From assembly GCF_900176505.1 (NCBI RefSeq), contig NZ_FWYB01000017.1, positions 62,001-126,000 of the forward strand: a DNA stretch of 64,000 nt, given 5' to 3'. Of this stretch, positions 1 to 9,699 are shown one piece after another. Under the pieces are notes generated by a model, which was given only the letters and a program-made list of their open reading frames with translations, was not told the origin of the DNA and searched no databases. Each line of letters begins with the position of its first letter. The first letter of the stretch is position 1. This DNA is from Pedobacter nyackensis. Lineage in GTDB: Bacteria; Bacteroidota; Bacteroidia; Sphingobacteriales; Sphingobacteriaceae. The position numbers and the translations under genes were made by a program.

Positions 1-2
1 TA

Positions 3-1481
3 TTGGCAAATGTCGACAACAATAAAGAAATCAGTGCTTCAGTTCGTGCCCAAATAGCTGGCGAAGCTAAATTTTTAAGGGCTTACTATTATTTCTTATT
101 GGTTCAGAATTTTGGTGGTGTACCTATTGTTTTGACTCCATTATCATCTGTTAAGGATACAGAAATAGCCAGGTCTTCAGTAAAGGAGGTTTACGATCAA
201 ATTGTAAAAGATATGATTGAGGCAGAGCCTGTTGTGCCTTCTATCAAGTCTTTGAACTATGGTGGAAGGGTTAATAAGTCTGCAGTACGTGGTATGCTGG
301 CGCGTGTTTATCTGTATATGGCAGGCTTTCCGCTAAAGGATGTTTCAAAATATGCTGAAGCCAGGGATTGGGCAAAAAAGGTAATAGATGATACCGATGC
401 AGGTCACGATCTAAATGAATCATATGCAAAGGTGTTTATTAATTATGCCGCAGACGCATATGATATTAAAGAAAGTATTTTCGAAGTGGAGTATTGGGGT
501 AACAGGACCGATGCGTATACCGAAACCGGTGGTATTGGATATGTGAATGGCCCTCAGAATTCAAATGCCTTGACGGGCGCAGGTTTTGGTGGTATAAGAG
601 CTACGGCTGATTTATATCTGCTATACAAAGCCGGAGATATGAGAAGAGATTGGTCGATAGCTAACTTTAATTATGCTAATACAGGTGTAAACGGTGCCAG
701 GACAATGGTCACAGCTGTATCCCGATCTGCTTTGTATGCTAGATCTGTTGGGAAATATAGACGGGAATTTGAAGTTGTAACGCCTAAAACAGCTAGTGCT
801 ACCCCTATAAATTGTCCGCTGCTCCGGTTTTCAGATGTATTGTTAATGTATGCTGAAGCGATTAACGAAATTTCTGGTCCTACTCCGGATGCAATTGATG
901 CTGTAAATAGAGTAAGATCCAGGGCCTGGTCTAAGGGCATAAAAGCGGTAACCATTACAAATGGAGGCGCAGGATATACCACTGCCCCAACAGTTACTTT
1001 TAGTGGAGGAGGAGGCGCCGCAGCCACTGCCACAATTTCAGGAGGTAAAGTAACAGCGCTTACTTTTCCATTTAATCCGTTAACCAGCGGAACTCAAACA
1101 GGAATCTACACTTCGGTGCCTATTATTACATTTAGCGGTGGCGGAGCAACTACAAATGCAACAGCAACGGCCACAATATATACTCAAGATGATTCCAAAT
1201 TGTCAGCTCAGGAGACCTCATCACCTGAAGACTTTCGTCAGCTTATTTATGATGAAAGATCCCGTGAATTGGCTTTCGAAACTTTAAGAAGGGCAGATTT
1301 AATCCGTTGGGACATTTTTGTTTCGAGAATGCAACAGCTGGGTAATACAGCTGAAAAGGATGTTCCGGGAGCCTATTATGCTAAGGGATACAGAAATGTT
1401 TCAGAGAAAAATAAAGTATGGCCCATTCCATTAAGAGAAATGACCCTGAACAAAGCATTGATACAGAATCCAAAATGGTAG
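3..1481 (+). CDS. SusD/RagB-family outer-membrane glycan-binding lipoprotein (5' end outside window)
   Basis: This is the 3' part of a SusD gene. The frame is open to the window edge, and alignment by eye with the complete SusD at 6827 suggests about 110 N-terminal residues, including the lipoprotein signal, are missing. SusD proteins are surface lipoproteins that cap a SusC porin and bind glycan. Visible family features are the TPR-like helices around LRAYYYFLLVQNFGG, the segment KSAVRGMLARVYLYMAG, and the C-terminal DERSRELAFETLRRADLIRW. A glycine/threonine-rich insert encoded at about 945-1182, with two degenerate copies of a TNGGAGYTTAPTVTFSGGGG-like unit, interrupts the usual loop between the NRVRSRA helix and the DERSREL helix. 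The same insert occurs in the other two SusD genes here. Its SusC partner should lie just upstream. Confidence 0.95.
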   Translation: MANVDNNKEISASVRAQIAGEAKFLRAYYYFLLVQNFGGVPIVLTPLSSVKDTEIARSSVKEVYDQIVKDMIEAEPVVPSIKSLNYGGRVNKSAVRGMLARVYLYMAGFPLKDVSKYAEARDWAKKVIDDTDAGHDLNESYAKVFINYAADAYDIKESIFEVEYWGNRTDAYTETGGIGYVNGPQNSNALTGAGFGGIRATADLYLLYKAGDMRRDWSIANFNYANTGVNGARTMVTAVSRSALYARSVGKYRREFEVVTPKTASATPINCPLLRFSDVLLMYAEAINEISGPTPDAIDAVNRVRSRAWSKGIKAVTITNGGAGYTTAPTVTFSGGGGAAATATISGGKVTALTFPFNPLTSGTQTGIYTSVPIITFSGGGATTNATATATIYTQDDSKLSAQETSSPEDFRQLIYDERSRELAFETLRRADLIRWDIFVSRMQQLGNTAEKDVPGAYYAKGYRNVSEKNKVWPIPLREMTLNKALIQNPKW

Positions 1482-1501
1482 TTTTTAAAGATAAATTAGA
1501 T

Positions 1502-2428
1502 ATGAAACTCATATATATATTAGTGCTTGGTGTAGTGTTAATTACATCATGTAACAAAAAGATTGAACTAGAAGGAGGCACTCCGGATTTTACGGTTAAG
1601 CTTCAAAAGGCAATAATCAAGGTTAATGAAGAGGCAGTGTTTCTATTCGAAGGGAATGCCGGAATCGTATCATTCTTTTCTGGTGAGGTTGGGAGTGATT
1701 ACAATTTCAGAAAGGAAAGAATACTCACAACTGAGGATCTTAGAATGTCATTTACCAGTGCAATATCGACAGGTGGAACACAGGTTAATCAACTTTCAAT
1801 TATGGCATCTACTGATTTCAACGGTAATTATTCCAGCTTCGCAAATATTCAGTCGGCCAACTGGCAAAACATAACCAGTAGGTTTACTCTGGGGACAAAT
1901 GCCACATTTGTTAATTCGACAGAAAAAAATATTTATGACCTTATTGTTCCTGGAAAACCATTATACATCGCTTATAAATATCTGACAAAACCACAGGCCA
2001 CTGCCGGAGTGGCAAGACCTTGGTTGATCCGCGCTTTTGCACTAAATAGCACAACAAACCAGGGAAATGTTCCGGTTGCTGATATGTTTAATTCGGGTTT
2101 TGTGATTGTTGATCAAAATCCAGAAACTGCTCCTGCGGCATCATCAGTAAATACTACAACAATTACCATGTTGGGGAATGAATTTACCGCTGAGAATGAT
2201 CCCCAAACAGAAAATTGGGCAGTAAGTAAGGCTATTTATGCTGAAAAAATAGATAAAGGACCAGATCGTCCAATACCAATAAAAGGGAACTCTGACAGGC
2301 AGTTAAAGACGTTCAATTATGTATATAAAACCAAAGGCGTATTTAAGGTTTATTTTATTGGCTCCAATATTAATGTCTACGATAACAAAACCATTATCAG
2401 GGAACTTGAAGTTACAGTTGAAGATTAA
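1502..2428 (+). CDS. SusD-associated surface lipoprotein, DUF5017-like
   Basis: The start at 1502 is chosen because it begins a lipoprotein signal (MKLIYILVLG...LITSC, Cys near residue 17); the open frame extends upstream to 1418 over the end of the SusD gene. The mature part has an N-terminal Ig-like segment with VKLQKAIIKVNEEAVFLFEG, an FFSGEVGSDYNF motif, and a second beta-rich domain with STDFNGNYSS and ANWQNITSRF. This organisation fits the DUF5017 lipoproteins that follow SusD in many Bacteroidota; the family name is from memory. It has paralogs at 8682 and 31133, and a shortened relative at 23330. The likely role is a surface glycan-binding accessory of the SusC/D complex, which is an inference from position. 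Confidence 0.85.
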   Translation: MKLIYILVLGVVLITSCNKKIELEGGTPDFTVKLQKAIIKVNEEAVFLFEGNAGIVSFFSGEVGSDYNFRKERILTTEDLRMSFTSAISTGGTQVNQLSIMASTDFNGNYSSFANIQSANWQNITSRFTLGTNATFVNSTEKNIYDLIVPGKPLYIAYKYLTKPQATAGVARPWLIRAFALNSTTNQGNVPVADMFNSGFVIVDQNPETAPAASSVNTTTITMLGNEFTAENDPQTENWAVSKAIYAEKIDKGPDRPIPIKGNSDRQLKTFNYVYKTKGVFKVYFIGSNINVYDNKTIIRELEVTVED

Positions 2429-2429
2429 A

Positions 2430-3590
2430 ATGAGATTAAAATGTGTTATGCACATCATGATGTGCTTTCTGCTTATTTCAAACATTGTGTCGGGCCAATC
2501 CGAATCGAATCCACGTAAGGCTATCTGGACAAAAATTTCTCCTTATTTTGCTCCTCCGGCAGAACACAAGGATAAATATGGTGACTTCAAATCGCCTTTA
2601 AAATTTTATAGTGGTAAAGAGGTAAAGTCGAAGGCCGATTGGGCTAAAAGAAGGAAAGAGATTGCTGATCGATGGAATGGAATGATGGGGACTTGGCCTC
2701 CTTTTCTTAAAGATCAAAAAATGGAATTCCTTGATACCATTAGGAAGGACGGCTTCACACAATATAGGGTCAGGTTTAAATGGACACCCAATGAAGTAAC
2801 TGAAGGTTATCTTTCCGTGCCTGATGGAAAGGGTAAGATGCCTGCTGTCATTACAGTCTTTTATGAGCCGGAAACAGCCATAACCAAGGGGAAATTGGAG
2901 CGTGACTTTGCATATCAGCTTACCAACCGTGGATTCATTACTTTATCCATCGGGACTAAGCAGGCTTCTTTGGATAAAACTTTTTCTATTTATTATCCTA
3001 ATATAGAGCAAACAAGAATTCAACCTTTGTCTGCACTTGGCTATGCCGCCGCAAATGCCTGGTATGTGCTTTCTGCAGTGCCAGAGGTAGATGCTTCAAG
3101 AATAGGTATCATGGGACATTCGTTTGGTGGTAAATGGGCTATGTTTGCTTCCTGCTTATTTGATAAGTTTGCTTGTGCTGTATGGTCTGATCCCGGCATA
3201 GTATTTAATGAATCGCGCGAATCGGTTAATTACTGGGAGCCCTGGTACCTGGGGTATCAGCCTAAACCCTGGCGCAAAAGAGGGTTGATCACTCAAGATA
3301 ACCCAGTGAAGGGGCTTTATCCTAAATTAGTCGCTGAGGGATACAACCTGCACGAATTACATGCGTTGATGGCACCAAGACCATTCCTGGTATCAGGTGG
3401 ATCGGAGGATCCTAAAGCGCAATGGATCCCGCTTAATCATACCATAAAAGTAAACAACTTACTTGGGGCTAAAAACCGGGTAGCGATGACCAATCGCGAA
3501 TTACACTCCCCTAATCCCGAATCAAATGAAGTTGCATTTCTGTTTTTTGAGTACTTTTTAAAATATAATGGAACTGCAGCATTAAAGTAA
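2430..3590 (+). CDS. Exported alpha/beta-hydrolase (esterase-like)
   Basis: The chosen start at 2430 lies one base after the previous stop and opens a signal peptide (MHIMMCFLLISNIVSGQ); the longer frame from 2319 overlaps the lipoprotein gene. The protein is an alpha/beta-hydrolase with nucleophile elbow GHSFGG (Ser near residue 230), a downstream Asp in SGGSEDPKAQW and a His in ELHSPNPES, giving a complete-looking triad. Size (about 386 aa) and layout resemble the acetylxylan-esterase/dienelactone-hydrolase-like enzymes of polysaccharide loci. It probably removes ester groups (acetyl, methyl or feruloyl) from the target glycan in the periplasm or at the surface. It is tightly coupled to the lipoprotein gene upstream. 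The exact ester is unknown. Confidence 0.85.
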   Translation: MRLKCVMHIMMCFLLISNIVSGQSESNPRKAIWTKISPYFAPPAEHKDKYGDFKSPLKFYSGKEVKSKADWAKRRKEIADRWNGMMGTWPPFLKDQKMEFLDTIRKDGFTQYRVRFKWTPNEVTEGYLSVPDGKGKMPAVITVFYEPETAITKGKLERDFAYQLTNRGFITLSIGTKQASLDKTFSIYYPNIEQTRIQPLSALGYAAANAWYVLSAVPEVDASRIGIMGHSFGGKWAMFASCLFDKFACAVWSDPGIVFNESRESVNYWEPWYLGYQPKPWRKRGLITQDNPVKGLYPKLVAEGYNLHELHALMAPRPFLVSGGSEDPKAQWIPLNHTIKVNNLLGAKNRVAMTNRELHSPNPESNEVAFLFFEYFLKYNGTAALK

Positions 3591-3650
3591 AATCAAACCT
3601 TATGAATTTACAAATCGACCAAATAAACCAGTAACCAAACCAAATGAACT

Positions 3651-6600
3651 ATGGACAGAAAAACTACTAAACTCGTAAAACTCTGTGTTTTTGTTTCGTT
3701 TCTCATGATGGTTTTTGTCACGCCGCTGACCGCTCAGCAGCTGAAGAATGTTGTAGGAACAGTGACAGATGCAAATACAGGGGAGACCATACCTGCGGTT
3801 AGTATTAAGCTAAAGCGAACAAATGCGGTAATCACTACCGATGCGAATGGTAAATACGGAATCCGGGCGAATGATAAAGATTATCTTATATTCTCTTACG
3901 TAGGATATGAAACACGGACCTTGATGGTAGGGGCTAAAACAACGCTCAATGTAGCTTTGAAAAGCGTTCCCAACGCCCTAAATGAAGTGGTTGTAATCGG
4001 GTATGGCGCTGTAAAGAAAAGTGATCTGACAGGCTCAGTAGGGATTGTAAATATGGATGATCTGATCAAGGCTCCGGTAGCATCCTTTGCCGAAGCGCTT
4101 GCCGGCAGAATTGCAGGCGTACAGGTTTCTTCTTCCGATGGGCAACCCGGTGTGGGAATGGACATTGTAATTAGAGGAGCGAATTCCTTAACGCAGAGTA
4201 ATTCTCCTTTGTATGTTATTGATGGTTTTCCCGTTGAAGAACCTGACAATGCAGCATTGAATCCAGATGATATTTTGTCAATTAATATTCTTAAAGATGC
4301 CTCTGCAACGGCTATTTATGGTTCCAGGGGAGCCAATGGGGTAATTATTATAGAGACAAAAAAAGGTAAAATTGGTAAACCTGTGGTTGCCTTGAGTAAT
4401 TCCTTTGGATTTCAACAACCTCAGAAAACAATAAAAATGATGAATGCTTATGAATTTGTAAAGTTGCAAACGGAAATAAGCGCCACGAATGCTGCTGCAT
4501 CGTATTTTCAGAATGGAAGGAACCTTGAGTTTTACCGAACTGCAGAAAGTATAGATTGGCAGGATAAAGTGCTTCGTCAGGCTCCTATGCAAATTCATAA
4601 TATTTCATTAAGGGGGGGCACTTCACAAACGCGTTACTCTATATCCGGATCTATTTTTGACCAGGAAGGTATTATTCTAAATACAGGATCTAACCGGTAT
4701 CAGGGGCGGGTTACGATTGATCAGACTATTAGTAAAAAGATTAAAGTAGGAGTAACTGCAAATTACAGTAAGATTATGAGAAATGGGCAATTGGTTGCCG
4801 CAGGAGGGAATGCAAATTTTACCGCCTTTATGATGTATAGAACCTGGGCTTACAGGCCAACTACAGGTACCAATGTTAATTTGATAGATTATGACGATGA
4901 CCCGGATAATACTAATGTTTCAGACCTTAGAATAAATCCTGTAGTTTCAAGTTTAAATGATTACACACGCACTGGAACTACTGATTTTACGGCCAATGCT
5001 TACCTTCAGTATGATATTCTAAAAGAATTATCCTTAAAAATTACCGGGACCACAAATAGCAAGAAATCTAAGTTAGATCGATTCTTTAATTCTAAAACTC
5101 CACAGGGAAGCCCATTAAACCGTTTTAATAGTTTGGGGGTAAATGGTTCTGTAAGAAACCTGGAAAATGAGATTTGGTCGAATGAGAATATCCTTACCTA
5201 TAATAAGACATTTAATAAAGATCATAAATTAACAGTGATGGGTGGTTTCTCTATACAAAGCTCCTCTAGTAATTCGTATGGTTATTCTGCGCAGGGGCTC
5301 CCTAATGAAGAGCTTGGAATGCCAGGTTTAGATGAAGGTAAGCCCTTCGGTGGTGTTGCCAATGCAAGTGATAACGCCCTGATGTCTTTATATGGAAGGA
5401 TAGAATATAATTATAAATCAAAATATTTACTTACAGCCACCTATCGGGCAGATGGGTCATCTAAGTTTTACATGGCAAATCGATGGGGATATTTTCCGTC
5501 CGCAGCTTTTGCCTGGAACATGCAAAAGGAGTATTTTATGAAATCCTGGACAAAGATTTCAAACGCTAAGTTGAGGATTAGTTACGGGGTTACAGGAAAC
5601 AACAGGATTGGGGATTTTGATTATTTCTCAAACCTAGCCCTACCGATGGGTAATTCTTATTCCTTTAATAACGGAACACCAACACAGAGTATTGTACTTA
5701 GTAAACTTGGTAATCCCAAATTAAAATGGGAAAGTACAGAGCAAGCTAATATTGGATATGATCTGGGCTTATTTAACAATAGACTAGAATTTACGGTTGA
5801 TGTATACAGAAAAACGACCAGAGATTTATTGCTAAATGCTGATATGCCAGCTGCAAGTGGTTATGCAAAGGCATTTAAGAATATTGGTAGCATTAGAAAC
5901 GATGGCATGGAGTATAGTTTAAATACTATAAACATCAGTAGCAAAACTTTTAATTGGTCAACAGGTTTCAATATCTCCTTCAATAAAAATAAAGTACTGG
6001 CATTGGCAAGGAATCAGGAACGTATGTTCTCTACGGTAAGAGTGGGACAGGATAGTCCACAGTTATATGTTTCTGAAATAGGTAAACCGGCAGGCTTGTT
6101 TTATGGGCGGATATTTGATGGGGTTTACCAATATGAAGATTTTGAGAATCCTTCACCAGGTGTTTATGTATTAAAGAAAAATGTACCAGGTAATGGGCAG
6201 ACTGTTCCTATACAGCCCGGACATATTAAATACAGGGATATTAATGGTGATGGTGTGGTTGACGATAACGATATGACCGTTATTGGTAGTGGGCAACCGC
6301 TTCATACCGGTGGTTTTTTAAACAATCTGAGTTATAAAGGAATTAGTCTCAGTGTCTTTTTACAATGGTCGTACGGGAATCAGATTTACAATGCCAATAG
6401 GATGATGCTCGATGGGAATTACCTTGGCTTGGCTAATACCAATCAGTATGCTAGTTATGTGAATAGGTGGTCGCCGGAAAACCCAACCAATGAAAATTAT
6501 AAACCAGGTGGACATGGACCTGCTGGAGCGCAATCTACCAGAGTCCTTGAAGATGGCTCATATATCCGTCTAAAAACAGTGTCATTGGGGTATTCAATTC

Positions 6601-6797
6601 CTTCCAGATACATTAAGAAAATGTATATGAGCAGTTTGAGTTTGGTTGTCTCCGCTCAGAATTTATATACGTTCACCAATTATTCGGGAATGGATCCTGA
6701 GGTCTCCGTGTTAAATTCAGTACTTACTCCAGGTTTTGATTACTCGGCTTATCCACAAGCAAGGACCTTGAATTTTGCCCTTAAAGCCTCATTTTAA
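3651..6797 (+). CDS. SusC/RagA TonB-dependent outer-membrane transporter
   Basis: At 1048 aa it is a full-length SusC. After a signal peptide ending near TPLTAQQ comes a carboxypeptidase-D-like regulatory domain (VVGTVTDANTGETIPAVSI, about residues 33-115), then the plug (SDLTGSVG, AEALAGRIAGVQVSSSDGQP, DASATAIYGSRGANGVIIIE) and a 22-strand-type barrel ending in an aromatic residue (ALKASF). It imports oligosaccharides across the outer membrane using TonB energy, with the SusD at 6827 as lid. No N-terminal STN domain is seen, so there is no sign of ECF/anti-sigma trans-envelope signalling. It starts a SusC-SusD-lipoprotein triad and has a close paralog at 26093. An AATAAACCA leader element lies about 20 bases before the start. 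Confidence 0.97.
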   Translation: MDRKTTKLVKLCVFVSFLMMVFVTPLTAQQLKNVVGTVTDANTGETIPAVSIKLKRTNAVITTDANGKYGIRANDKDYLIFSYVGYETRTLMVGAKTTLNVALKSVPNALNEVVVIGYGAVKKSDLTGSVGIVNMDDLIKAPVASFAEALAGRIAGVQVSSSDGQPGVGMDIVIRGANSLTQSNSPLYVIDGFPVEEPDNAALNPDDILSINILKDASATAIYGSRGANGVIIIETKKGKIGKPVVALSNSFGFQQPQKTIKMMNAYEFVKLQTEISATNAAASYFQNGRNLEFYRTAESIDWQDKVLRQAPMQIHNISLRGGTSQTRYSISGSIFDQEGIILNTGSNRYQGRVTIDQTISKKIKVGVTANYSKIMRNGQLVAAGGNANFTAFMMYRTWAYRPTTGTNVNLIDYDDDPDNTNVSDLRINPVVSSLNDYTRTGTTDFTANAYLQYDILKELSLKITGTTNSKKSKLDRFFNSKTPQGSPLNRFNSLGVNGSVRNLENEIWSNENILTYNKTFNKDHKLTVMGGFSIQSSSSNSYGYSAQGLPNEELGMPGLDEGKPFGGVANASDNALMSLYGRIEYNYKSKYLLTATYRADGSSKFYMANRWGYFPSAAFAWNMQKEYFMKSWTKISNAKLRISYGVTGNNRIGDFDYFSNLALPMGNSYSFNNGTPTQSIVLSKLGNPKLKWESTEQANIGYDLGLFNNRLEFTVDVYRKTTRDLLLNADMPAASGYAKAFKNIGSIRNDGMEYSLNTINISSKTFNWSTGFNISFNKNKVLALARNQERMFSTVRVGQDSPQLYVSEIGKPAGLFYGRIFDGVYQYEDFENPSPGVYVLKKNVPGNGQTVPIQPGHIKYRDINGDGVVDDNDMTVIGSGQPLHTGGFLNNLSYKGISLSVFLQWSYGNQIYNANRMMLDGNYLGLANTNQYASYVNRWSPENPTNENYKPGGHGPAGAQSTRVLEDGSYIRLKTVSLGYSIPSRYIKKMYMSSLSLVVSAQNLYTFTNYSGMDPEVSVLNSVLTPGFDYSAYPQARTLNFALKASF

Positions 6798-6826
6798 TCA
6801 TTGTTTTACTTGAAATATTTAGCAAT

Positions 6827-8662
6827 ATGAAATTGAAATATAGTTGTCTGCTTATCCTATGCTTGTTAGTTTCGCTTTCTTGCAAAAAGTTGGATACCAA
6901 ACCACAGGACTTTCTTCCTCCAGAAGCTTATTACAACACTGAGGAAAAGTTAAATGCTTCTCTAACCGGTGTATATGATGCCTTGGGTTCTACCGGACTT
7001 TATGGAAGCCGTATGTGTTATTTACTCGGTTTGGAAGCCGATGAAGGCTATTATGCACGGTCGACTACTCCAATAGGACCTCATGAATATAATTTTACGG
7101 CAAGCCATGCAAATATCAACATGTATTGGACTACGCTTTATACAGGTATTACCCGGGCGAATGCATTGTTAGCTAATGTCGACAATAACCCAGAGATTAA
7201 AGCCGGGATCAGATCTCAAATTCGTGGTGAGGCTTTATTCTTAAGGGGTTACTATTATTTTATGTTGGTGCAAAGTTTTGGTGGAGTTCCTCTTGTGTTA
7301 AAACCTACATTGGATGTTGATGATGTTGACATCCCACGTGCAACCGATAAAGAGGTTTATGATCAGATTCTGAAAGATATGAAGGAGGCGGAGGGATTGG
7401 TCGCAAAAATCAACTTATTAGGCTATAGCGGACGTGTAAGCAAATCAGCTGTAAGAGGAATTTTAGCTCGTGTTTGTTTATTTATGGCTGGTTATCCACT
7501 AAAAGATATATCCAAGTATGCTGAGGCGAGAGAATGGGCAAAAAAGGTGATTGATGATACAGAAGCTGCGCACGATTTGAATCCAAGCTATTCAAGCATA
7601 TTTATAAAGTATGCCAGAGACGAATACGACATTAAAGAAAGTATATGGGAGGTTGAATTCTGGGGGAATAATGGAGAGTCGTATACAGAGGCGGGAGGTG
7701 TTGGTTATCTGAATGGACCGGCTTCAGCAAATACGGATACGGGCGAGGGCTTTGGCGGTGTAAGAGCTACGGCAAGTTTATACCAGCTGTATAAGGCAGG
7801 TGATTTGAGACGAGACTGGTCTATAGCCGGCTTTACCTATAATGCTACCGGAGCTACCGGTGCAAAAACAGCCATAACAACTGTTAGTGTAGCTACTTTA
7901 TACAATAGGACTTCTGGAAAATATAGGAGGGAATATGAGCTTGTTTTACCAAAGTCAAGAAGTGTTACCCCAATAAACTTTCCACTATTACGCTATTCTG
8001 ATGTATTGCTGATGTTTGCAGAAGCCGACAATGAGATTAATGCTACACCAAGTACGGAAGCGGTAGATGCGGTAAATAAGGTGCGTCAGCGGGCATGGTC
8101 TACAGGTATCAAGGCTATAACAGTTACCAATGGTGGTGCTAATTATACTTCAGCGCCAACTGTAACCATTTCAGTTCCGGCCGCAGGTGGTGTAAGGGCA
8201 ATGGCGACAGCTGTGATTTCCACTTCGACAAAGAAAGTTACTTCAATACCTTTAGTTTTTGACGGAGTTACAGGCACGCAAATGGGTAGTAATTATACAT
8301 CGGCCACCATAACCATTTCTGGCGGCGGTGGTACGGGCGCTACAGCCACAGCTACAGTTCATAAGCTTACAGATGCTAATGTTCCTGCAGCAGATATGGC
8401 ATCACAGGAAGATTTCCGCCAGTTTATTCAGGATGAGCGTGCGAGGGAACTTTGCTTTGAGACTTTACGCAAAGGCGATCTGATCCGATGGGGCATTTTT
8501 GTCTTTACCATGAACAAGATCGGTGATCAGGTAACACAACAGGTGCCAACGGCTTACTGGGCTCAGCGCTATCACAATGTAAAAGAAAAGCATCTGCTAT
8601 GGCCAATACCTACTTCAGAGTTGGCTGTAAATAATGCACTGAAACAAAATCCATACTGGTAA
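6827..8662 (+). CDS. SusD/RagB-family glycan-binding lipoprotein
   Basis: This 611-aa lipoprotein (MKLKYSCLLILCLLVSLSC, lipid-modified Cys near residue 19) follows its SusC by 29 bases. SusD hallmarks are LNASLTGVYDALG, GEALFLRGYYYFMLVQSFGG, KSAVRGILARVCLFMAG and DERARELCFETLRKGDLIRW. It should bind the glycan at the cell surface and gate the SusC channel. It carries the same insert as the SusD at the window start, encoded at about 8114-8361, with two degenerate copies of a VTNGGANYTSAPTVTIS-type unit placed before the C-terminal DERAREL helix. The protein is longer than typical SusD (about 500-560 aa), largely because of this insert. Confidence 0.97.
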   Translation: MKLKYSCLLILCLLVSLSCKKLDTKPQDFLPPEAYYNTEEKLNASLTGVYDALGSTGLYGSRMCYLLGLEADEGYYARSTTPIGPHEYNFTASHANINMYWTTLYTGITRANALLANVDNNPEIKAGIRSQIRGEALFLRGYYYFMLVQSFGGVPLVLKPTLDVDDVDIPRATDKEVYDQILKDMKEAEGLVAKINLLGYSGRVSKSAVRGILARVCLFMAGYPLKDISKYAEAREWAKKVIDDTEAAHDLNPSYSSIFIKYARDEYDIKESIWEVEFWGNNGESYTEAGGVGYLNGPASANTDTGEGFGGVRATASLYQLYKAGDLRRDWSIAGFTYNATGATGAKTAITTVSVATLYNRTSGKYRREYELVLPKSRSVTPINFPLLRYSDVLLMFAEADNEINATPSTEAVDAVNKVRQRAWSTGIKAITVTNGGANYTSAPTVTISVPAAGGVRAMATAVISTSTKKVTSIPLVFDGVTGTQMGSNYTSATITISGGGGTGATATATVHKLTDANVPAADMASQEDFRQFIQDERARELCFETLRKGDLIRWGIFVFTMNKIGDQVTQQVPTAYWAQRYHNVKEKHLLWPIPTSELAVNNALKQNPYW

Positions 8663-8681
8663 TCAAATTAAAAGGAATCAA

Positions 8682-9614
8682 ATGAAGCTCAAATATTATA
8701 GTATACTGCTTGCATTAATCGCGTTAGGTTCGTGTAGTAAAGAAATTGAAATAGATAAAGGTATTGAAGACTTTAAAGTTAAAACAACTTCACTTACCTA
8801 TAAAGTAAATGATGACGTGAATTTTGAATTTGAGGGTAATGCTAATCTTGTTACTTTTTTTTCAGGAGAAACGTTTAATCAGTATGATTTTAAGGAGGGG
8901 CGGATTGTAGAAACCAATGGGCTCGATCTGGGATTTACCAGTGCAAATCCCGTACTAACCGGTGGCCAAAGTAATCAACTTTCGGTAATGGCTTCAACAG
9001 ATTTTAATGGTGATTATAACAGTTTTTCCAGTGTGCAGCAGGCTACCTGGACAGACATTTCCAGCAGATTTGTATATGGAACCAGTGCTACTTTTGTCGC
9101 CTCCGGGACTAAATCAATAGCCGATCTGATTGCTGCCGGAAAACCATTATATATTGCTTACAAGTACATTACGAGGCCACAATTGATCTCTGGCCCTGCG
9201 CGTTCCTGGCTGGTGCAAGGTTTTTCCATTACGAGTAATACTAGTGTAGGAACACTCACTTTAACTGATATGAATAATGCAGGTTTCAGAATTGTTGACC
9301 AGAATGCTGAAACGGCTCCGGCTAAATCAAGTGTATCTATATCAAGGGTTACGCTAAATGGAAATGAGTTTACGCTGGAGAATGATCCACAAACAGAGAA
9401 TTGGGCTATCAGTAAGCCCATTTATACAGGTTTAATTGACAATGGGCCAGATCGTCCAGTATCAATTAAAGGAACCGCGGATGCACCGTTAAAAAAGTAT
9501 ACCTATAACTACAGCAAGAAAGGTGTTTATCAGGTGTATTTCATTGCCACAAATGTAAATGTATATCAGAAGGAAGACGTGGTTAGGAAGCTGGAAATTA
9601 CAATTACAGATTAA
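8682..9614 (+). CDS. SusD-associated surface lipoprotein, DUF5017-like
   Basis: A lipoprotein signal (YSILLALIALGSC, Cys near residue 19) is followed by the same two-part layout as the gene at 1502. There is an N-terminal beta domain with VNDDVNFEFEGNANLVTFFSGE and a C-terminal beta domain with MASTDFNGDYNS, TWTDISSRF and GKPLYIAYKYI. It is the third gene of the triad, 19 bases after SusD. Conservation of this gene next to every SusD in the window suggests it belongs to the surface glycan-binding complex, probably as an SGBP-like protein. It contains no catalytic motif I can recognise. DUF5017 is the best family match from memory. Confidence 0.87.
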   Translation: MKLKYYSILLALIALGSCSKEIEIDKGIEDFKVKTTSLTYKVNDDVNFEFEGNANLVTFFSGETFNQYDFKEGRIVETNGLDLGFTSANPVLTGGQSNQLSVMASTDFNGDYNSFSSVQQATWTDISSRFVYGTSATFVASGTKSIADLIAAGKPLYIAYKYITRPQLISGPARSWLVQGFSITSNTSVGTLTLTDMNNAGFRIVDQNAETAPAKSSVSISRVTLNGNEFTLENDPQTENWAISKPIYTGLIDNGPDRPVSIKGTADAPLKKYTYNYSKKGVYQVYFIATNVNVYQKEDVVRKLEITITD

Positions 9615-9699
9615 CACAAAATGAGGGCAAGATCATGCACATCATTTCCTGAAAAATGGTGTTGTCAATCAAAAATAATAATGTTATAAAAATATAATT

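Noticed and set aside
671..1033. Antisense frame opposite the SusD insert (a similar one at 30614-30832)
   Set aside because: The low-complexity Gly/Thr repeat on the sense strand produces open Pro/Ala/Val-rich antisense frames. These are shadows, not genes.
3896..4249. Antisense frame opposite the SusC plug (also at 26449-26730)
   Set aside because: It recurs opposite the same plug sequence in both SusC genes, so it is explained by conserved codons on the coding strand. It has no start context or domain.
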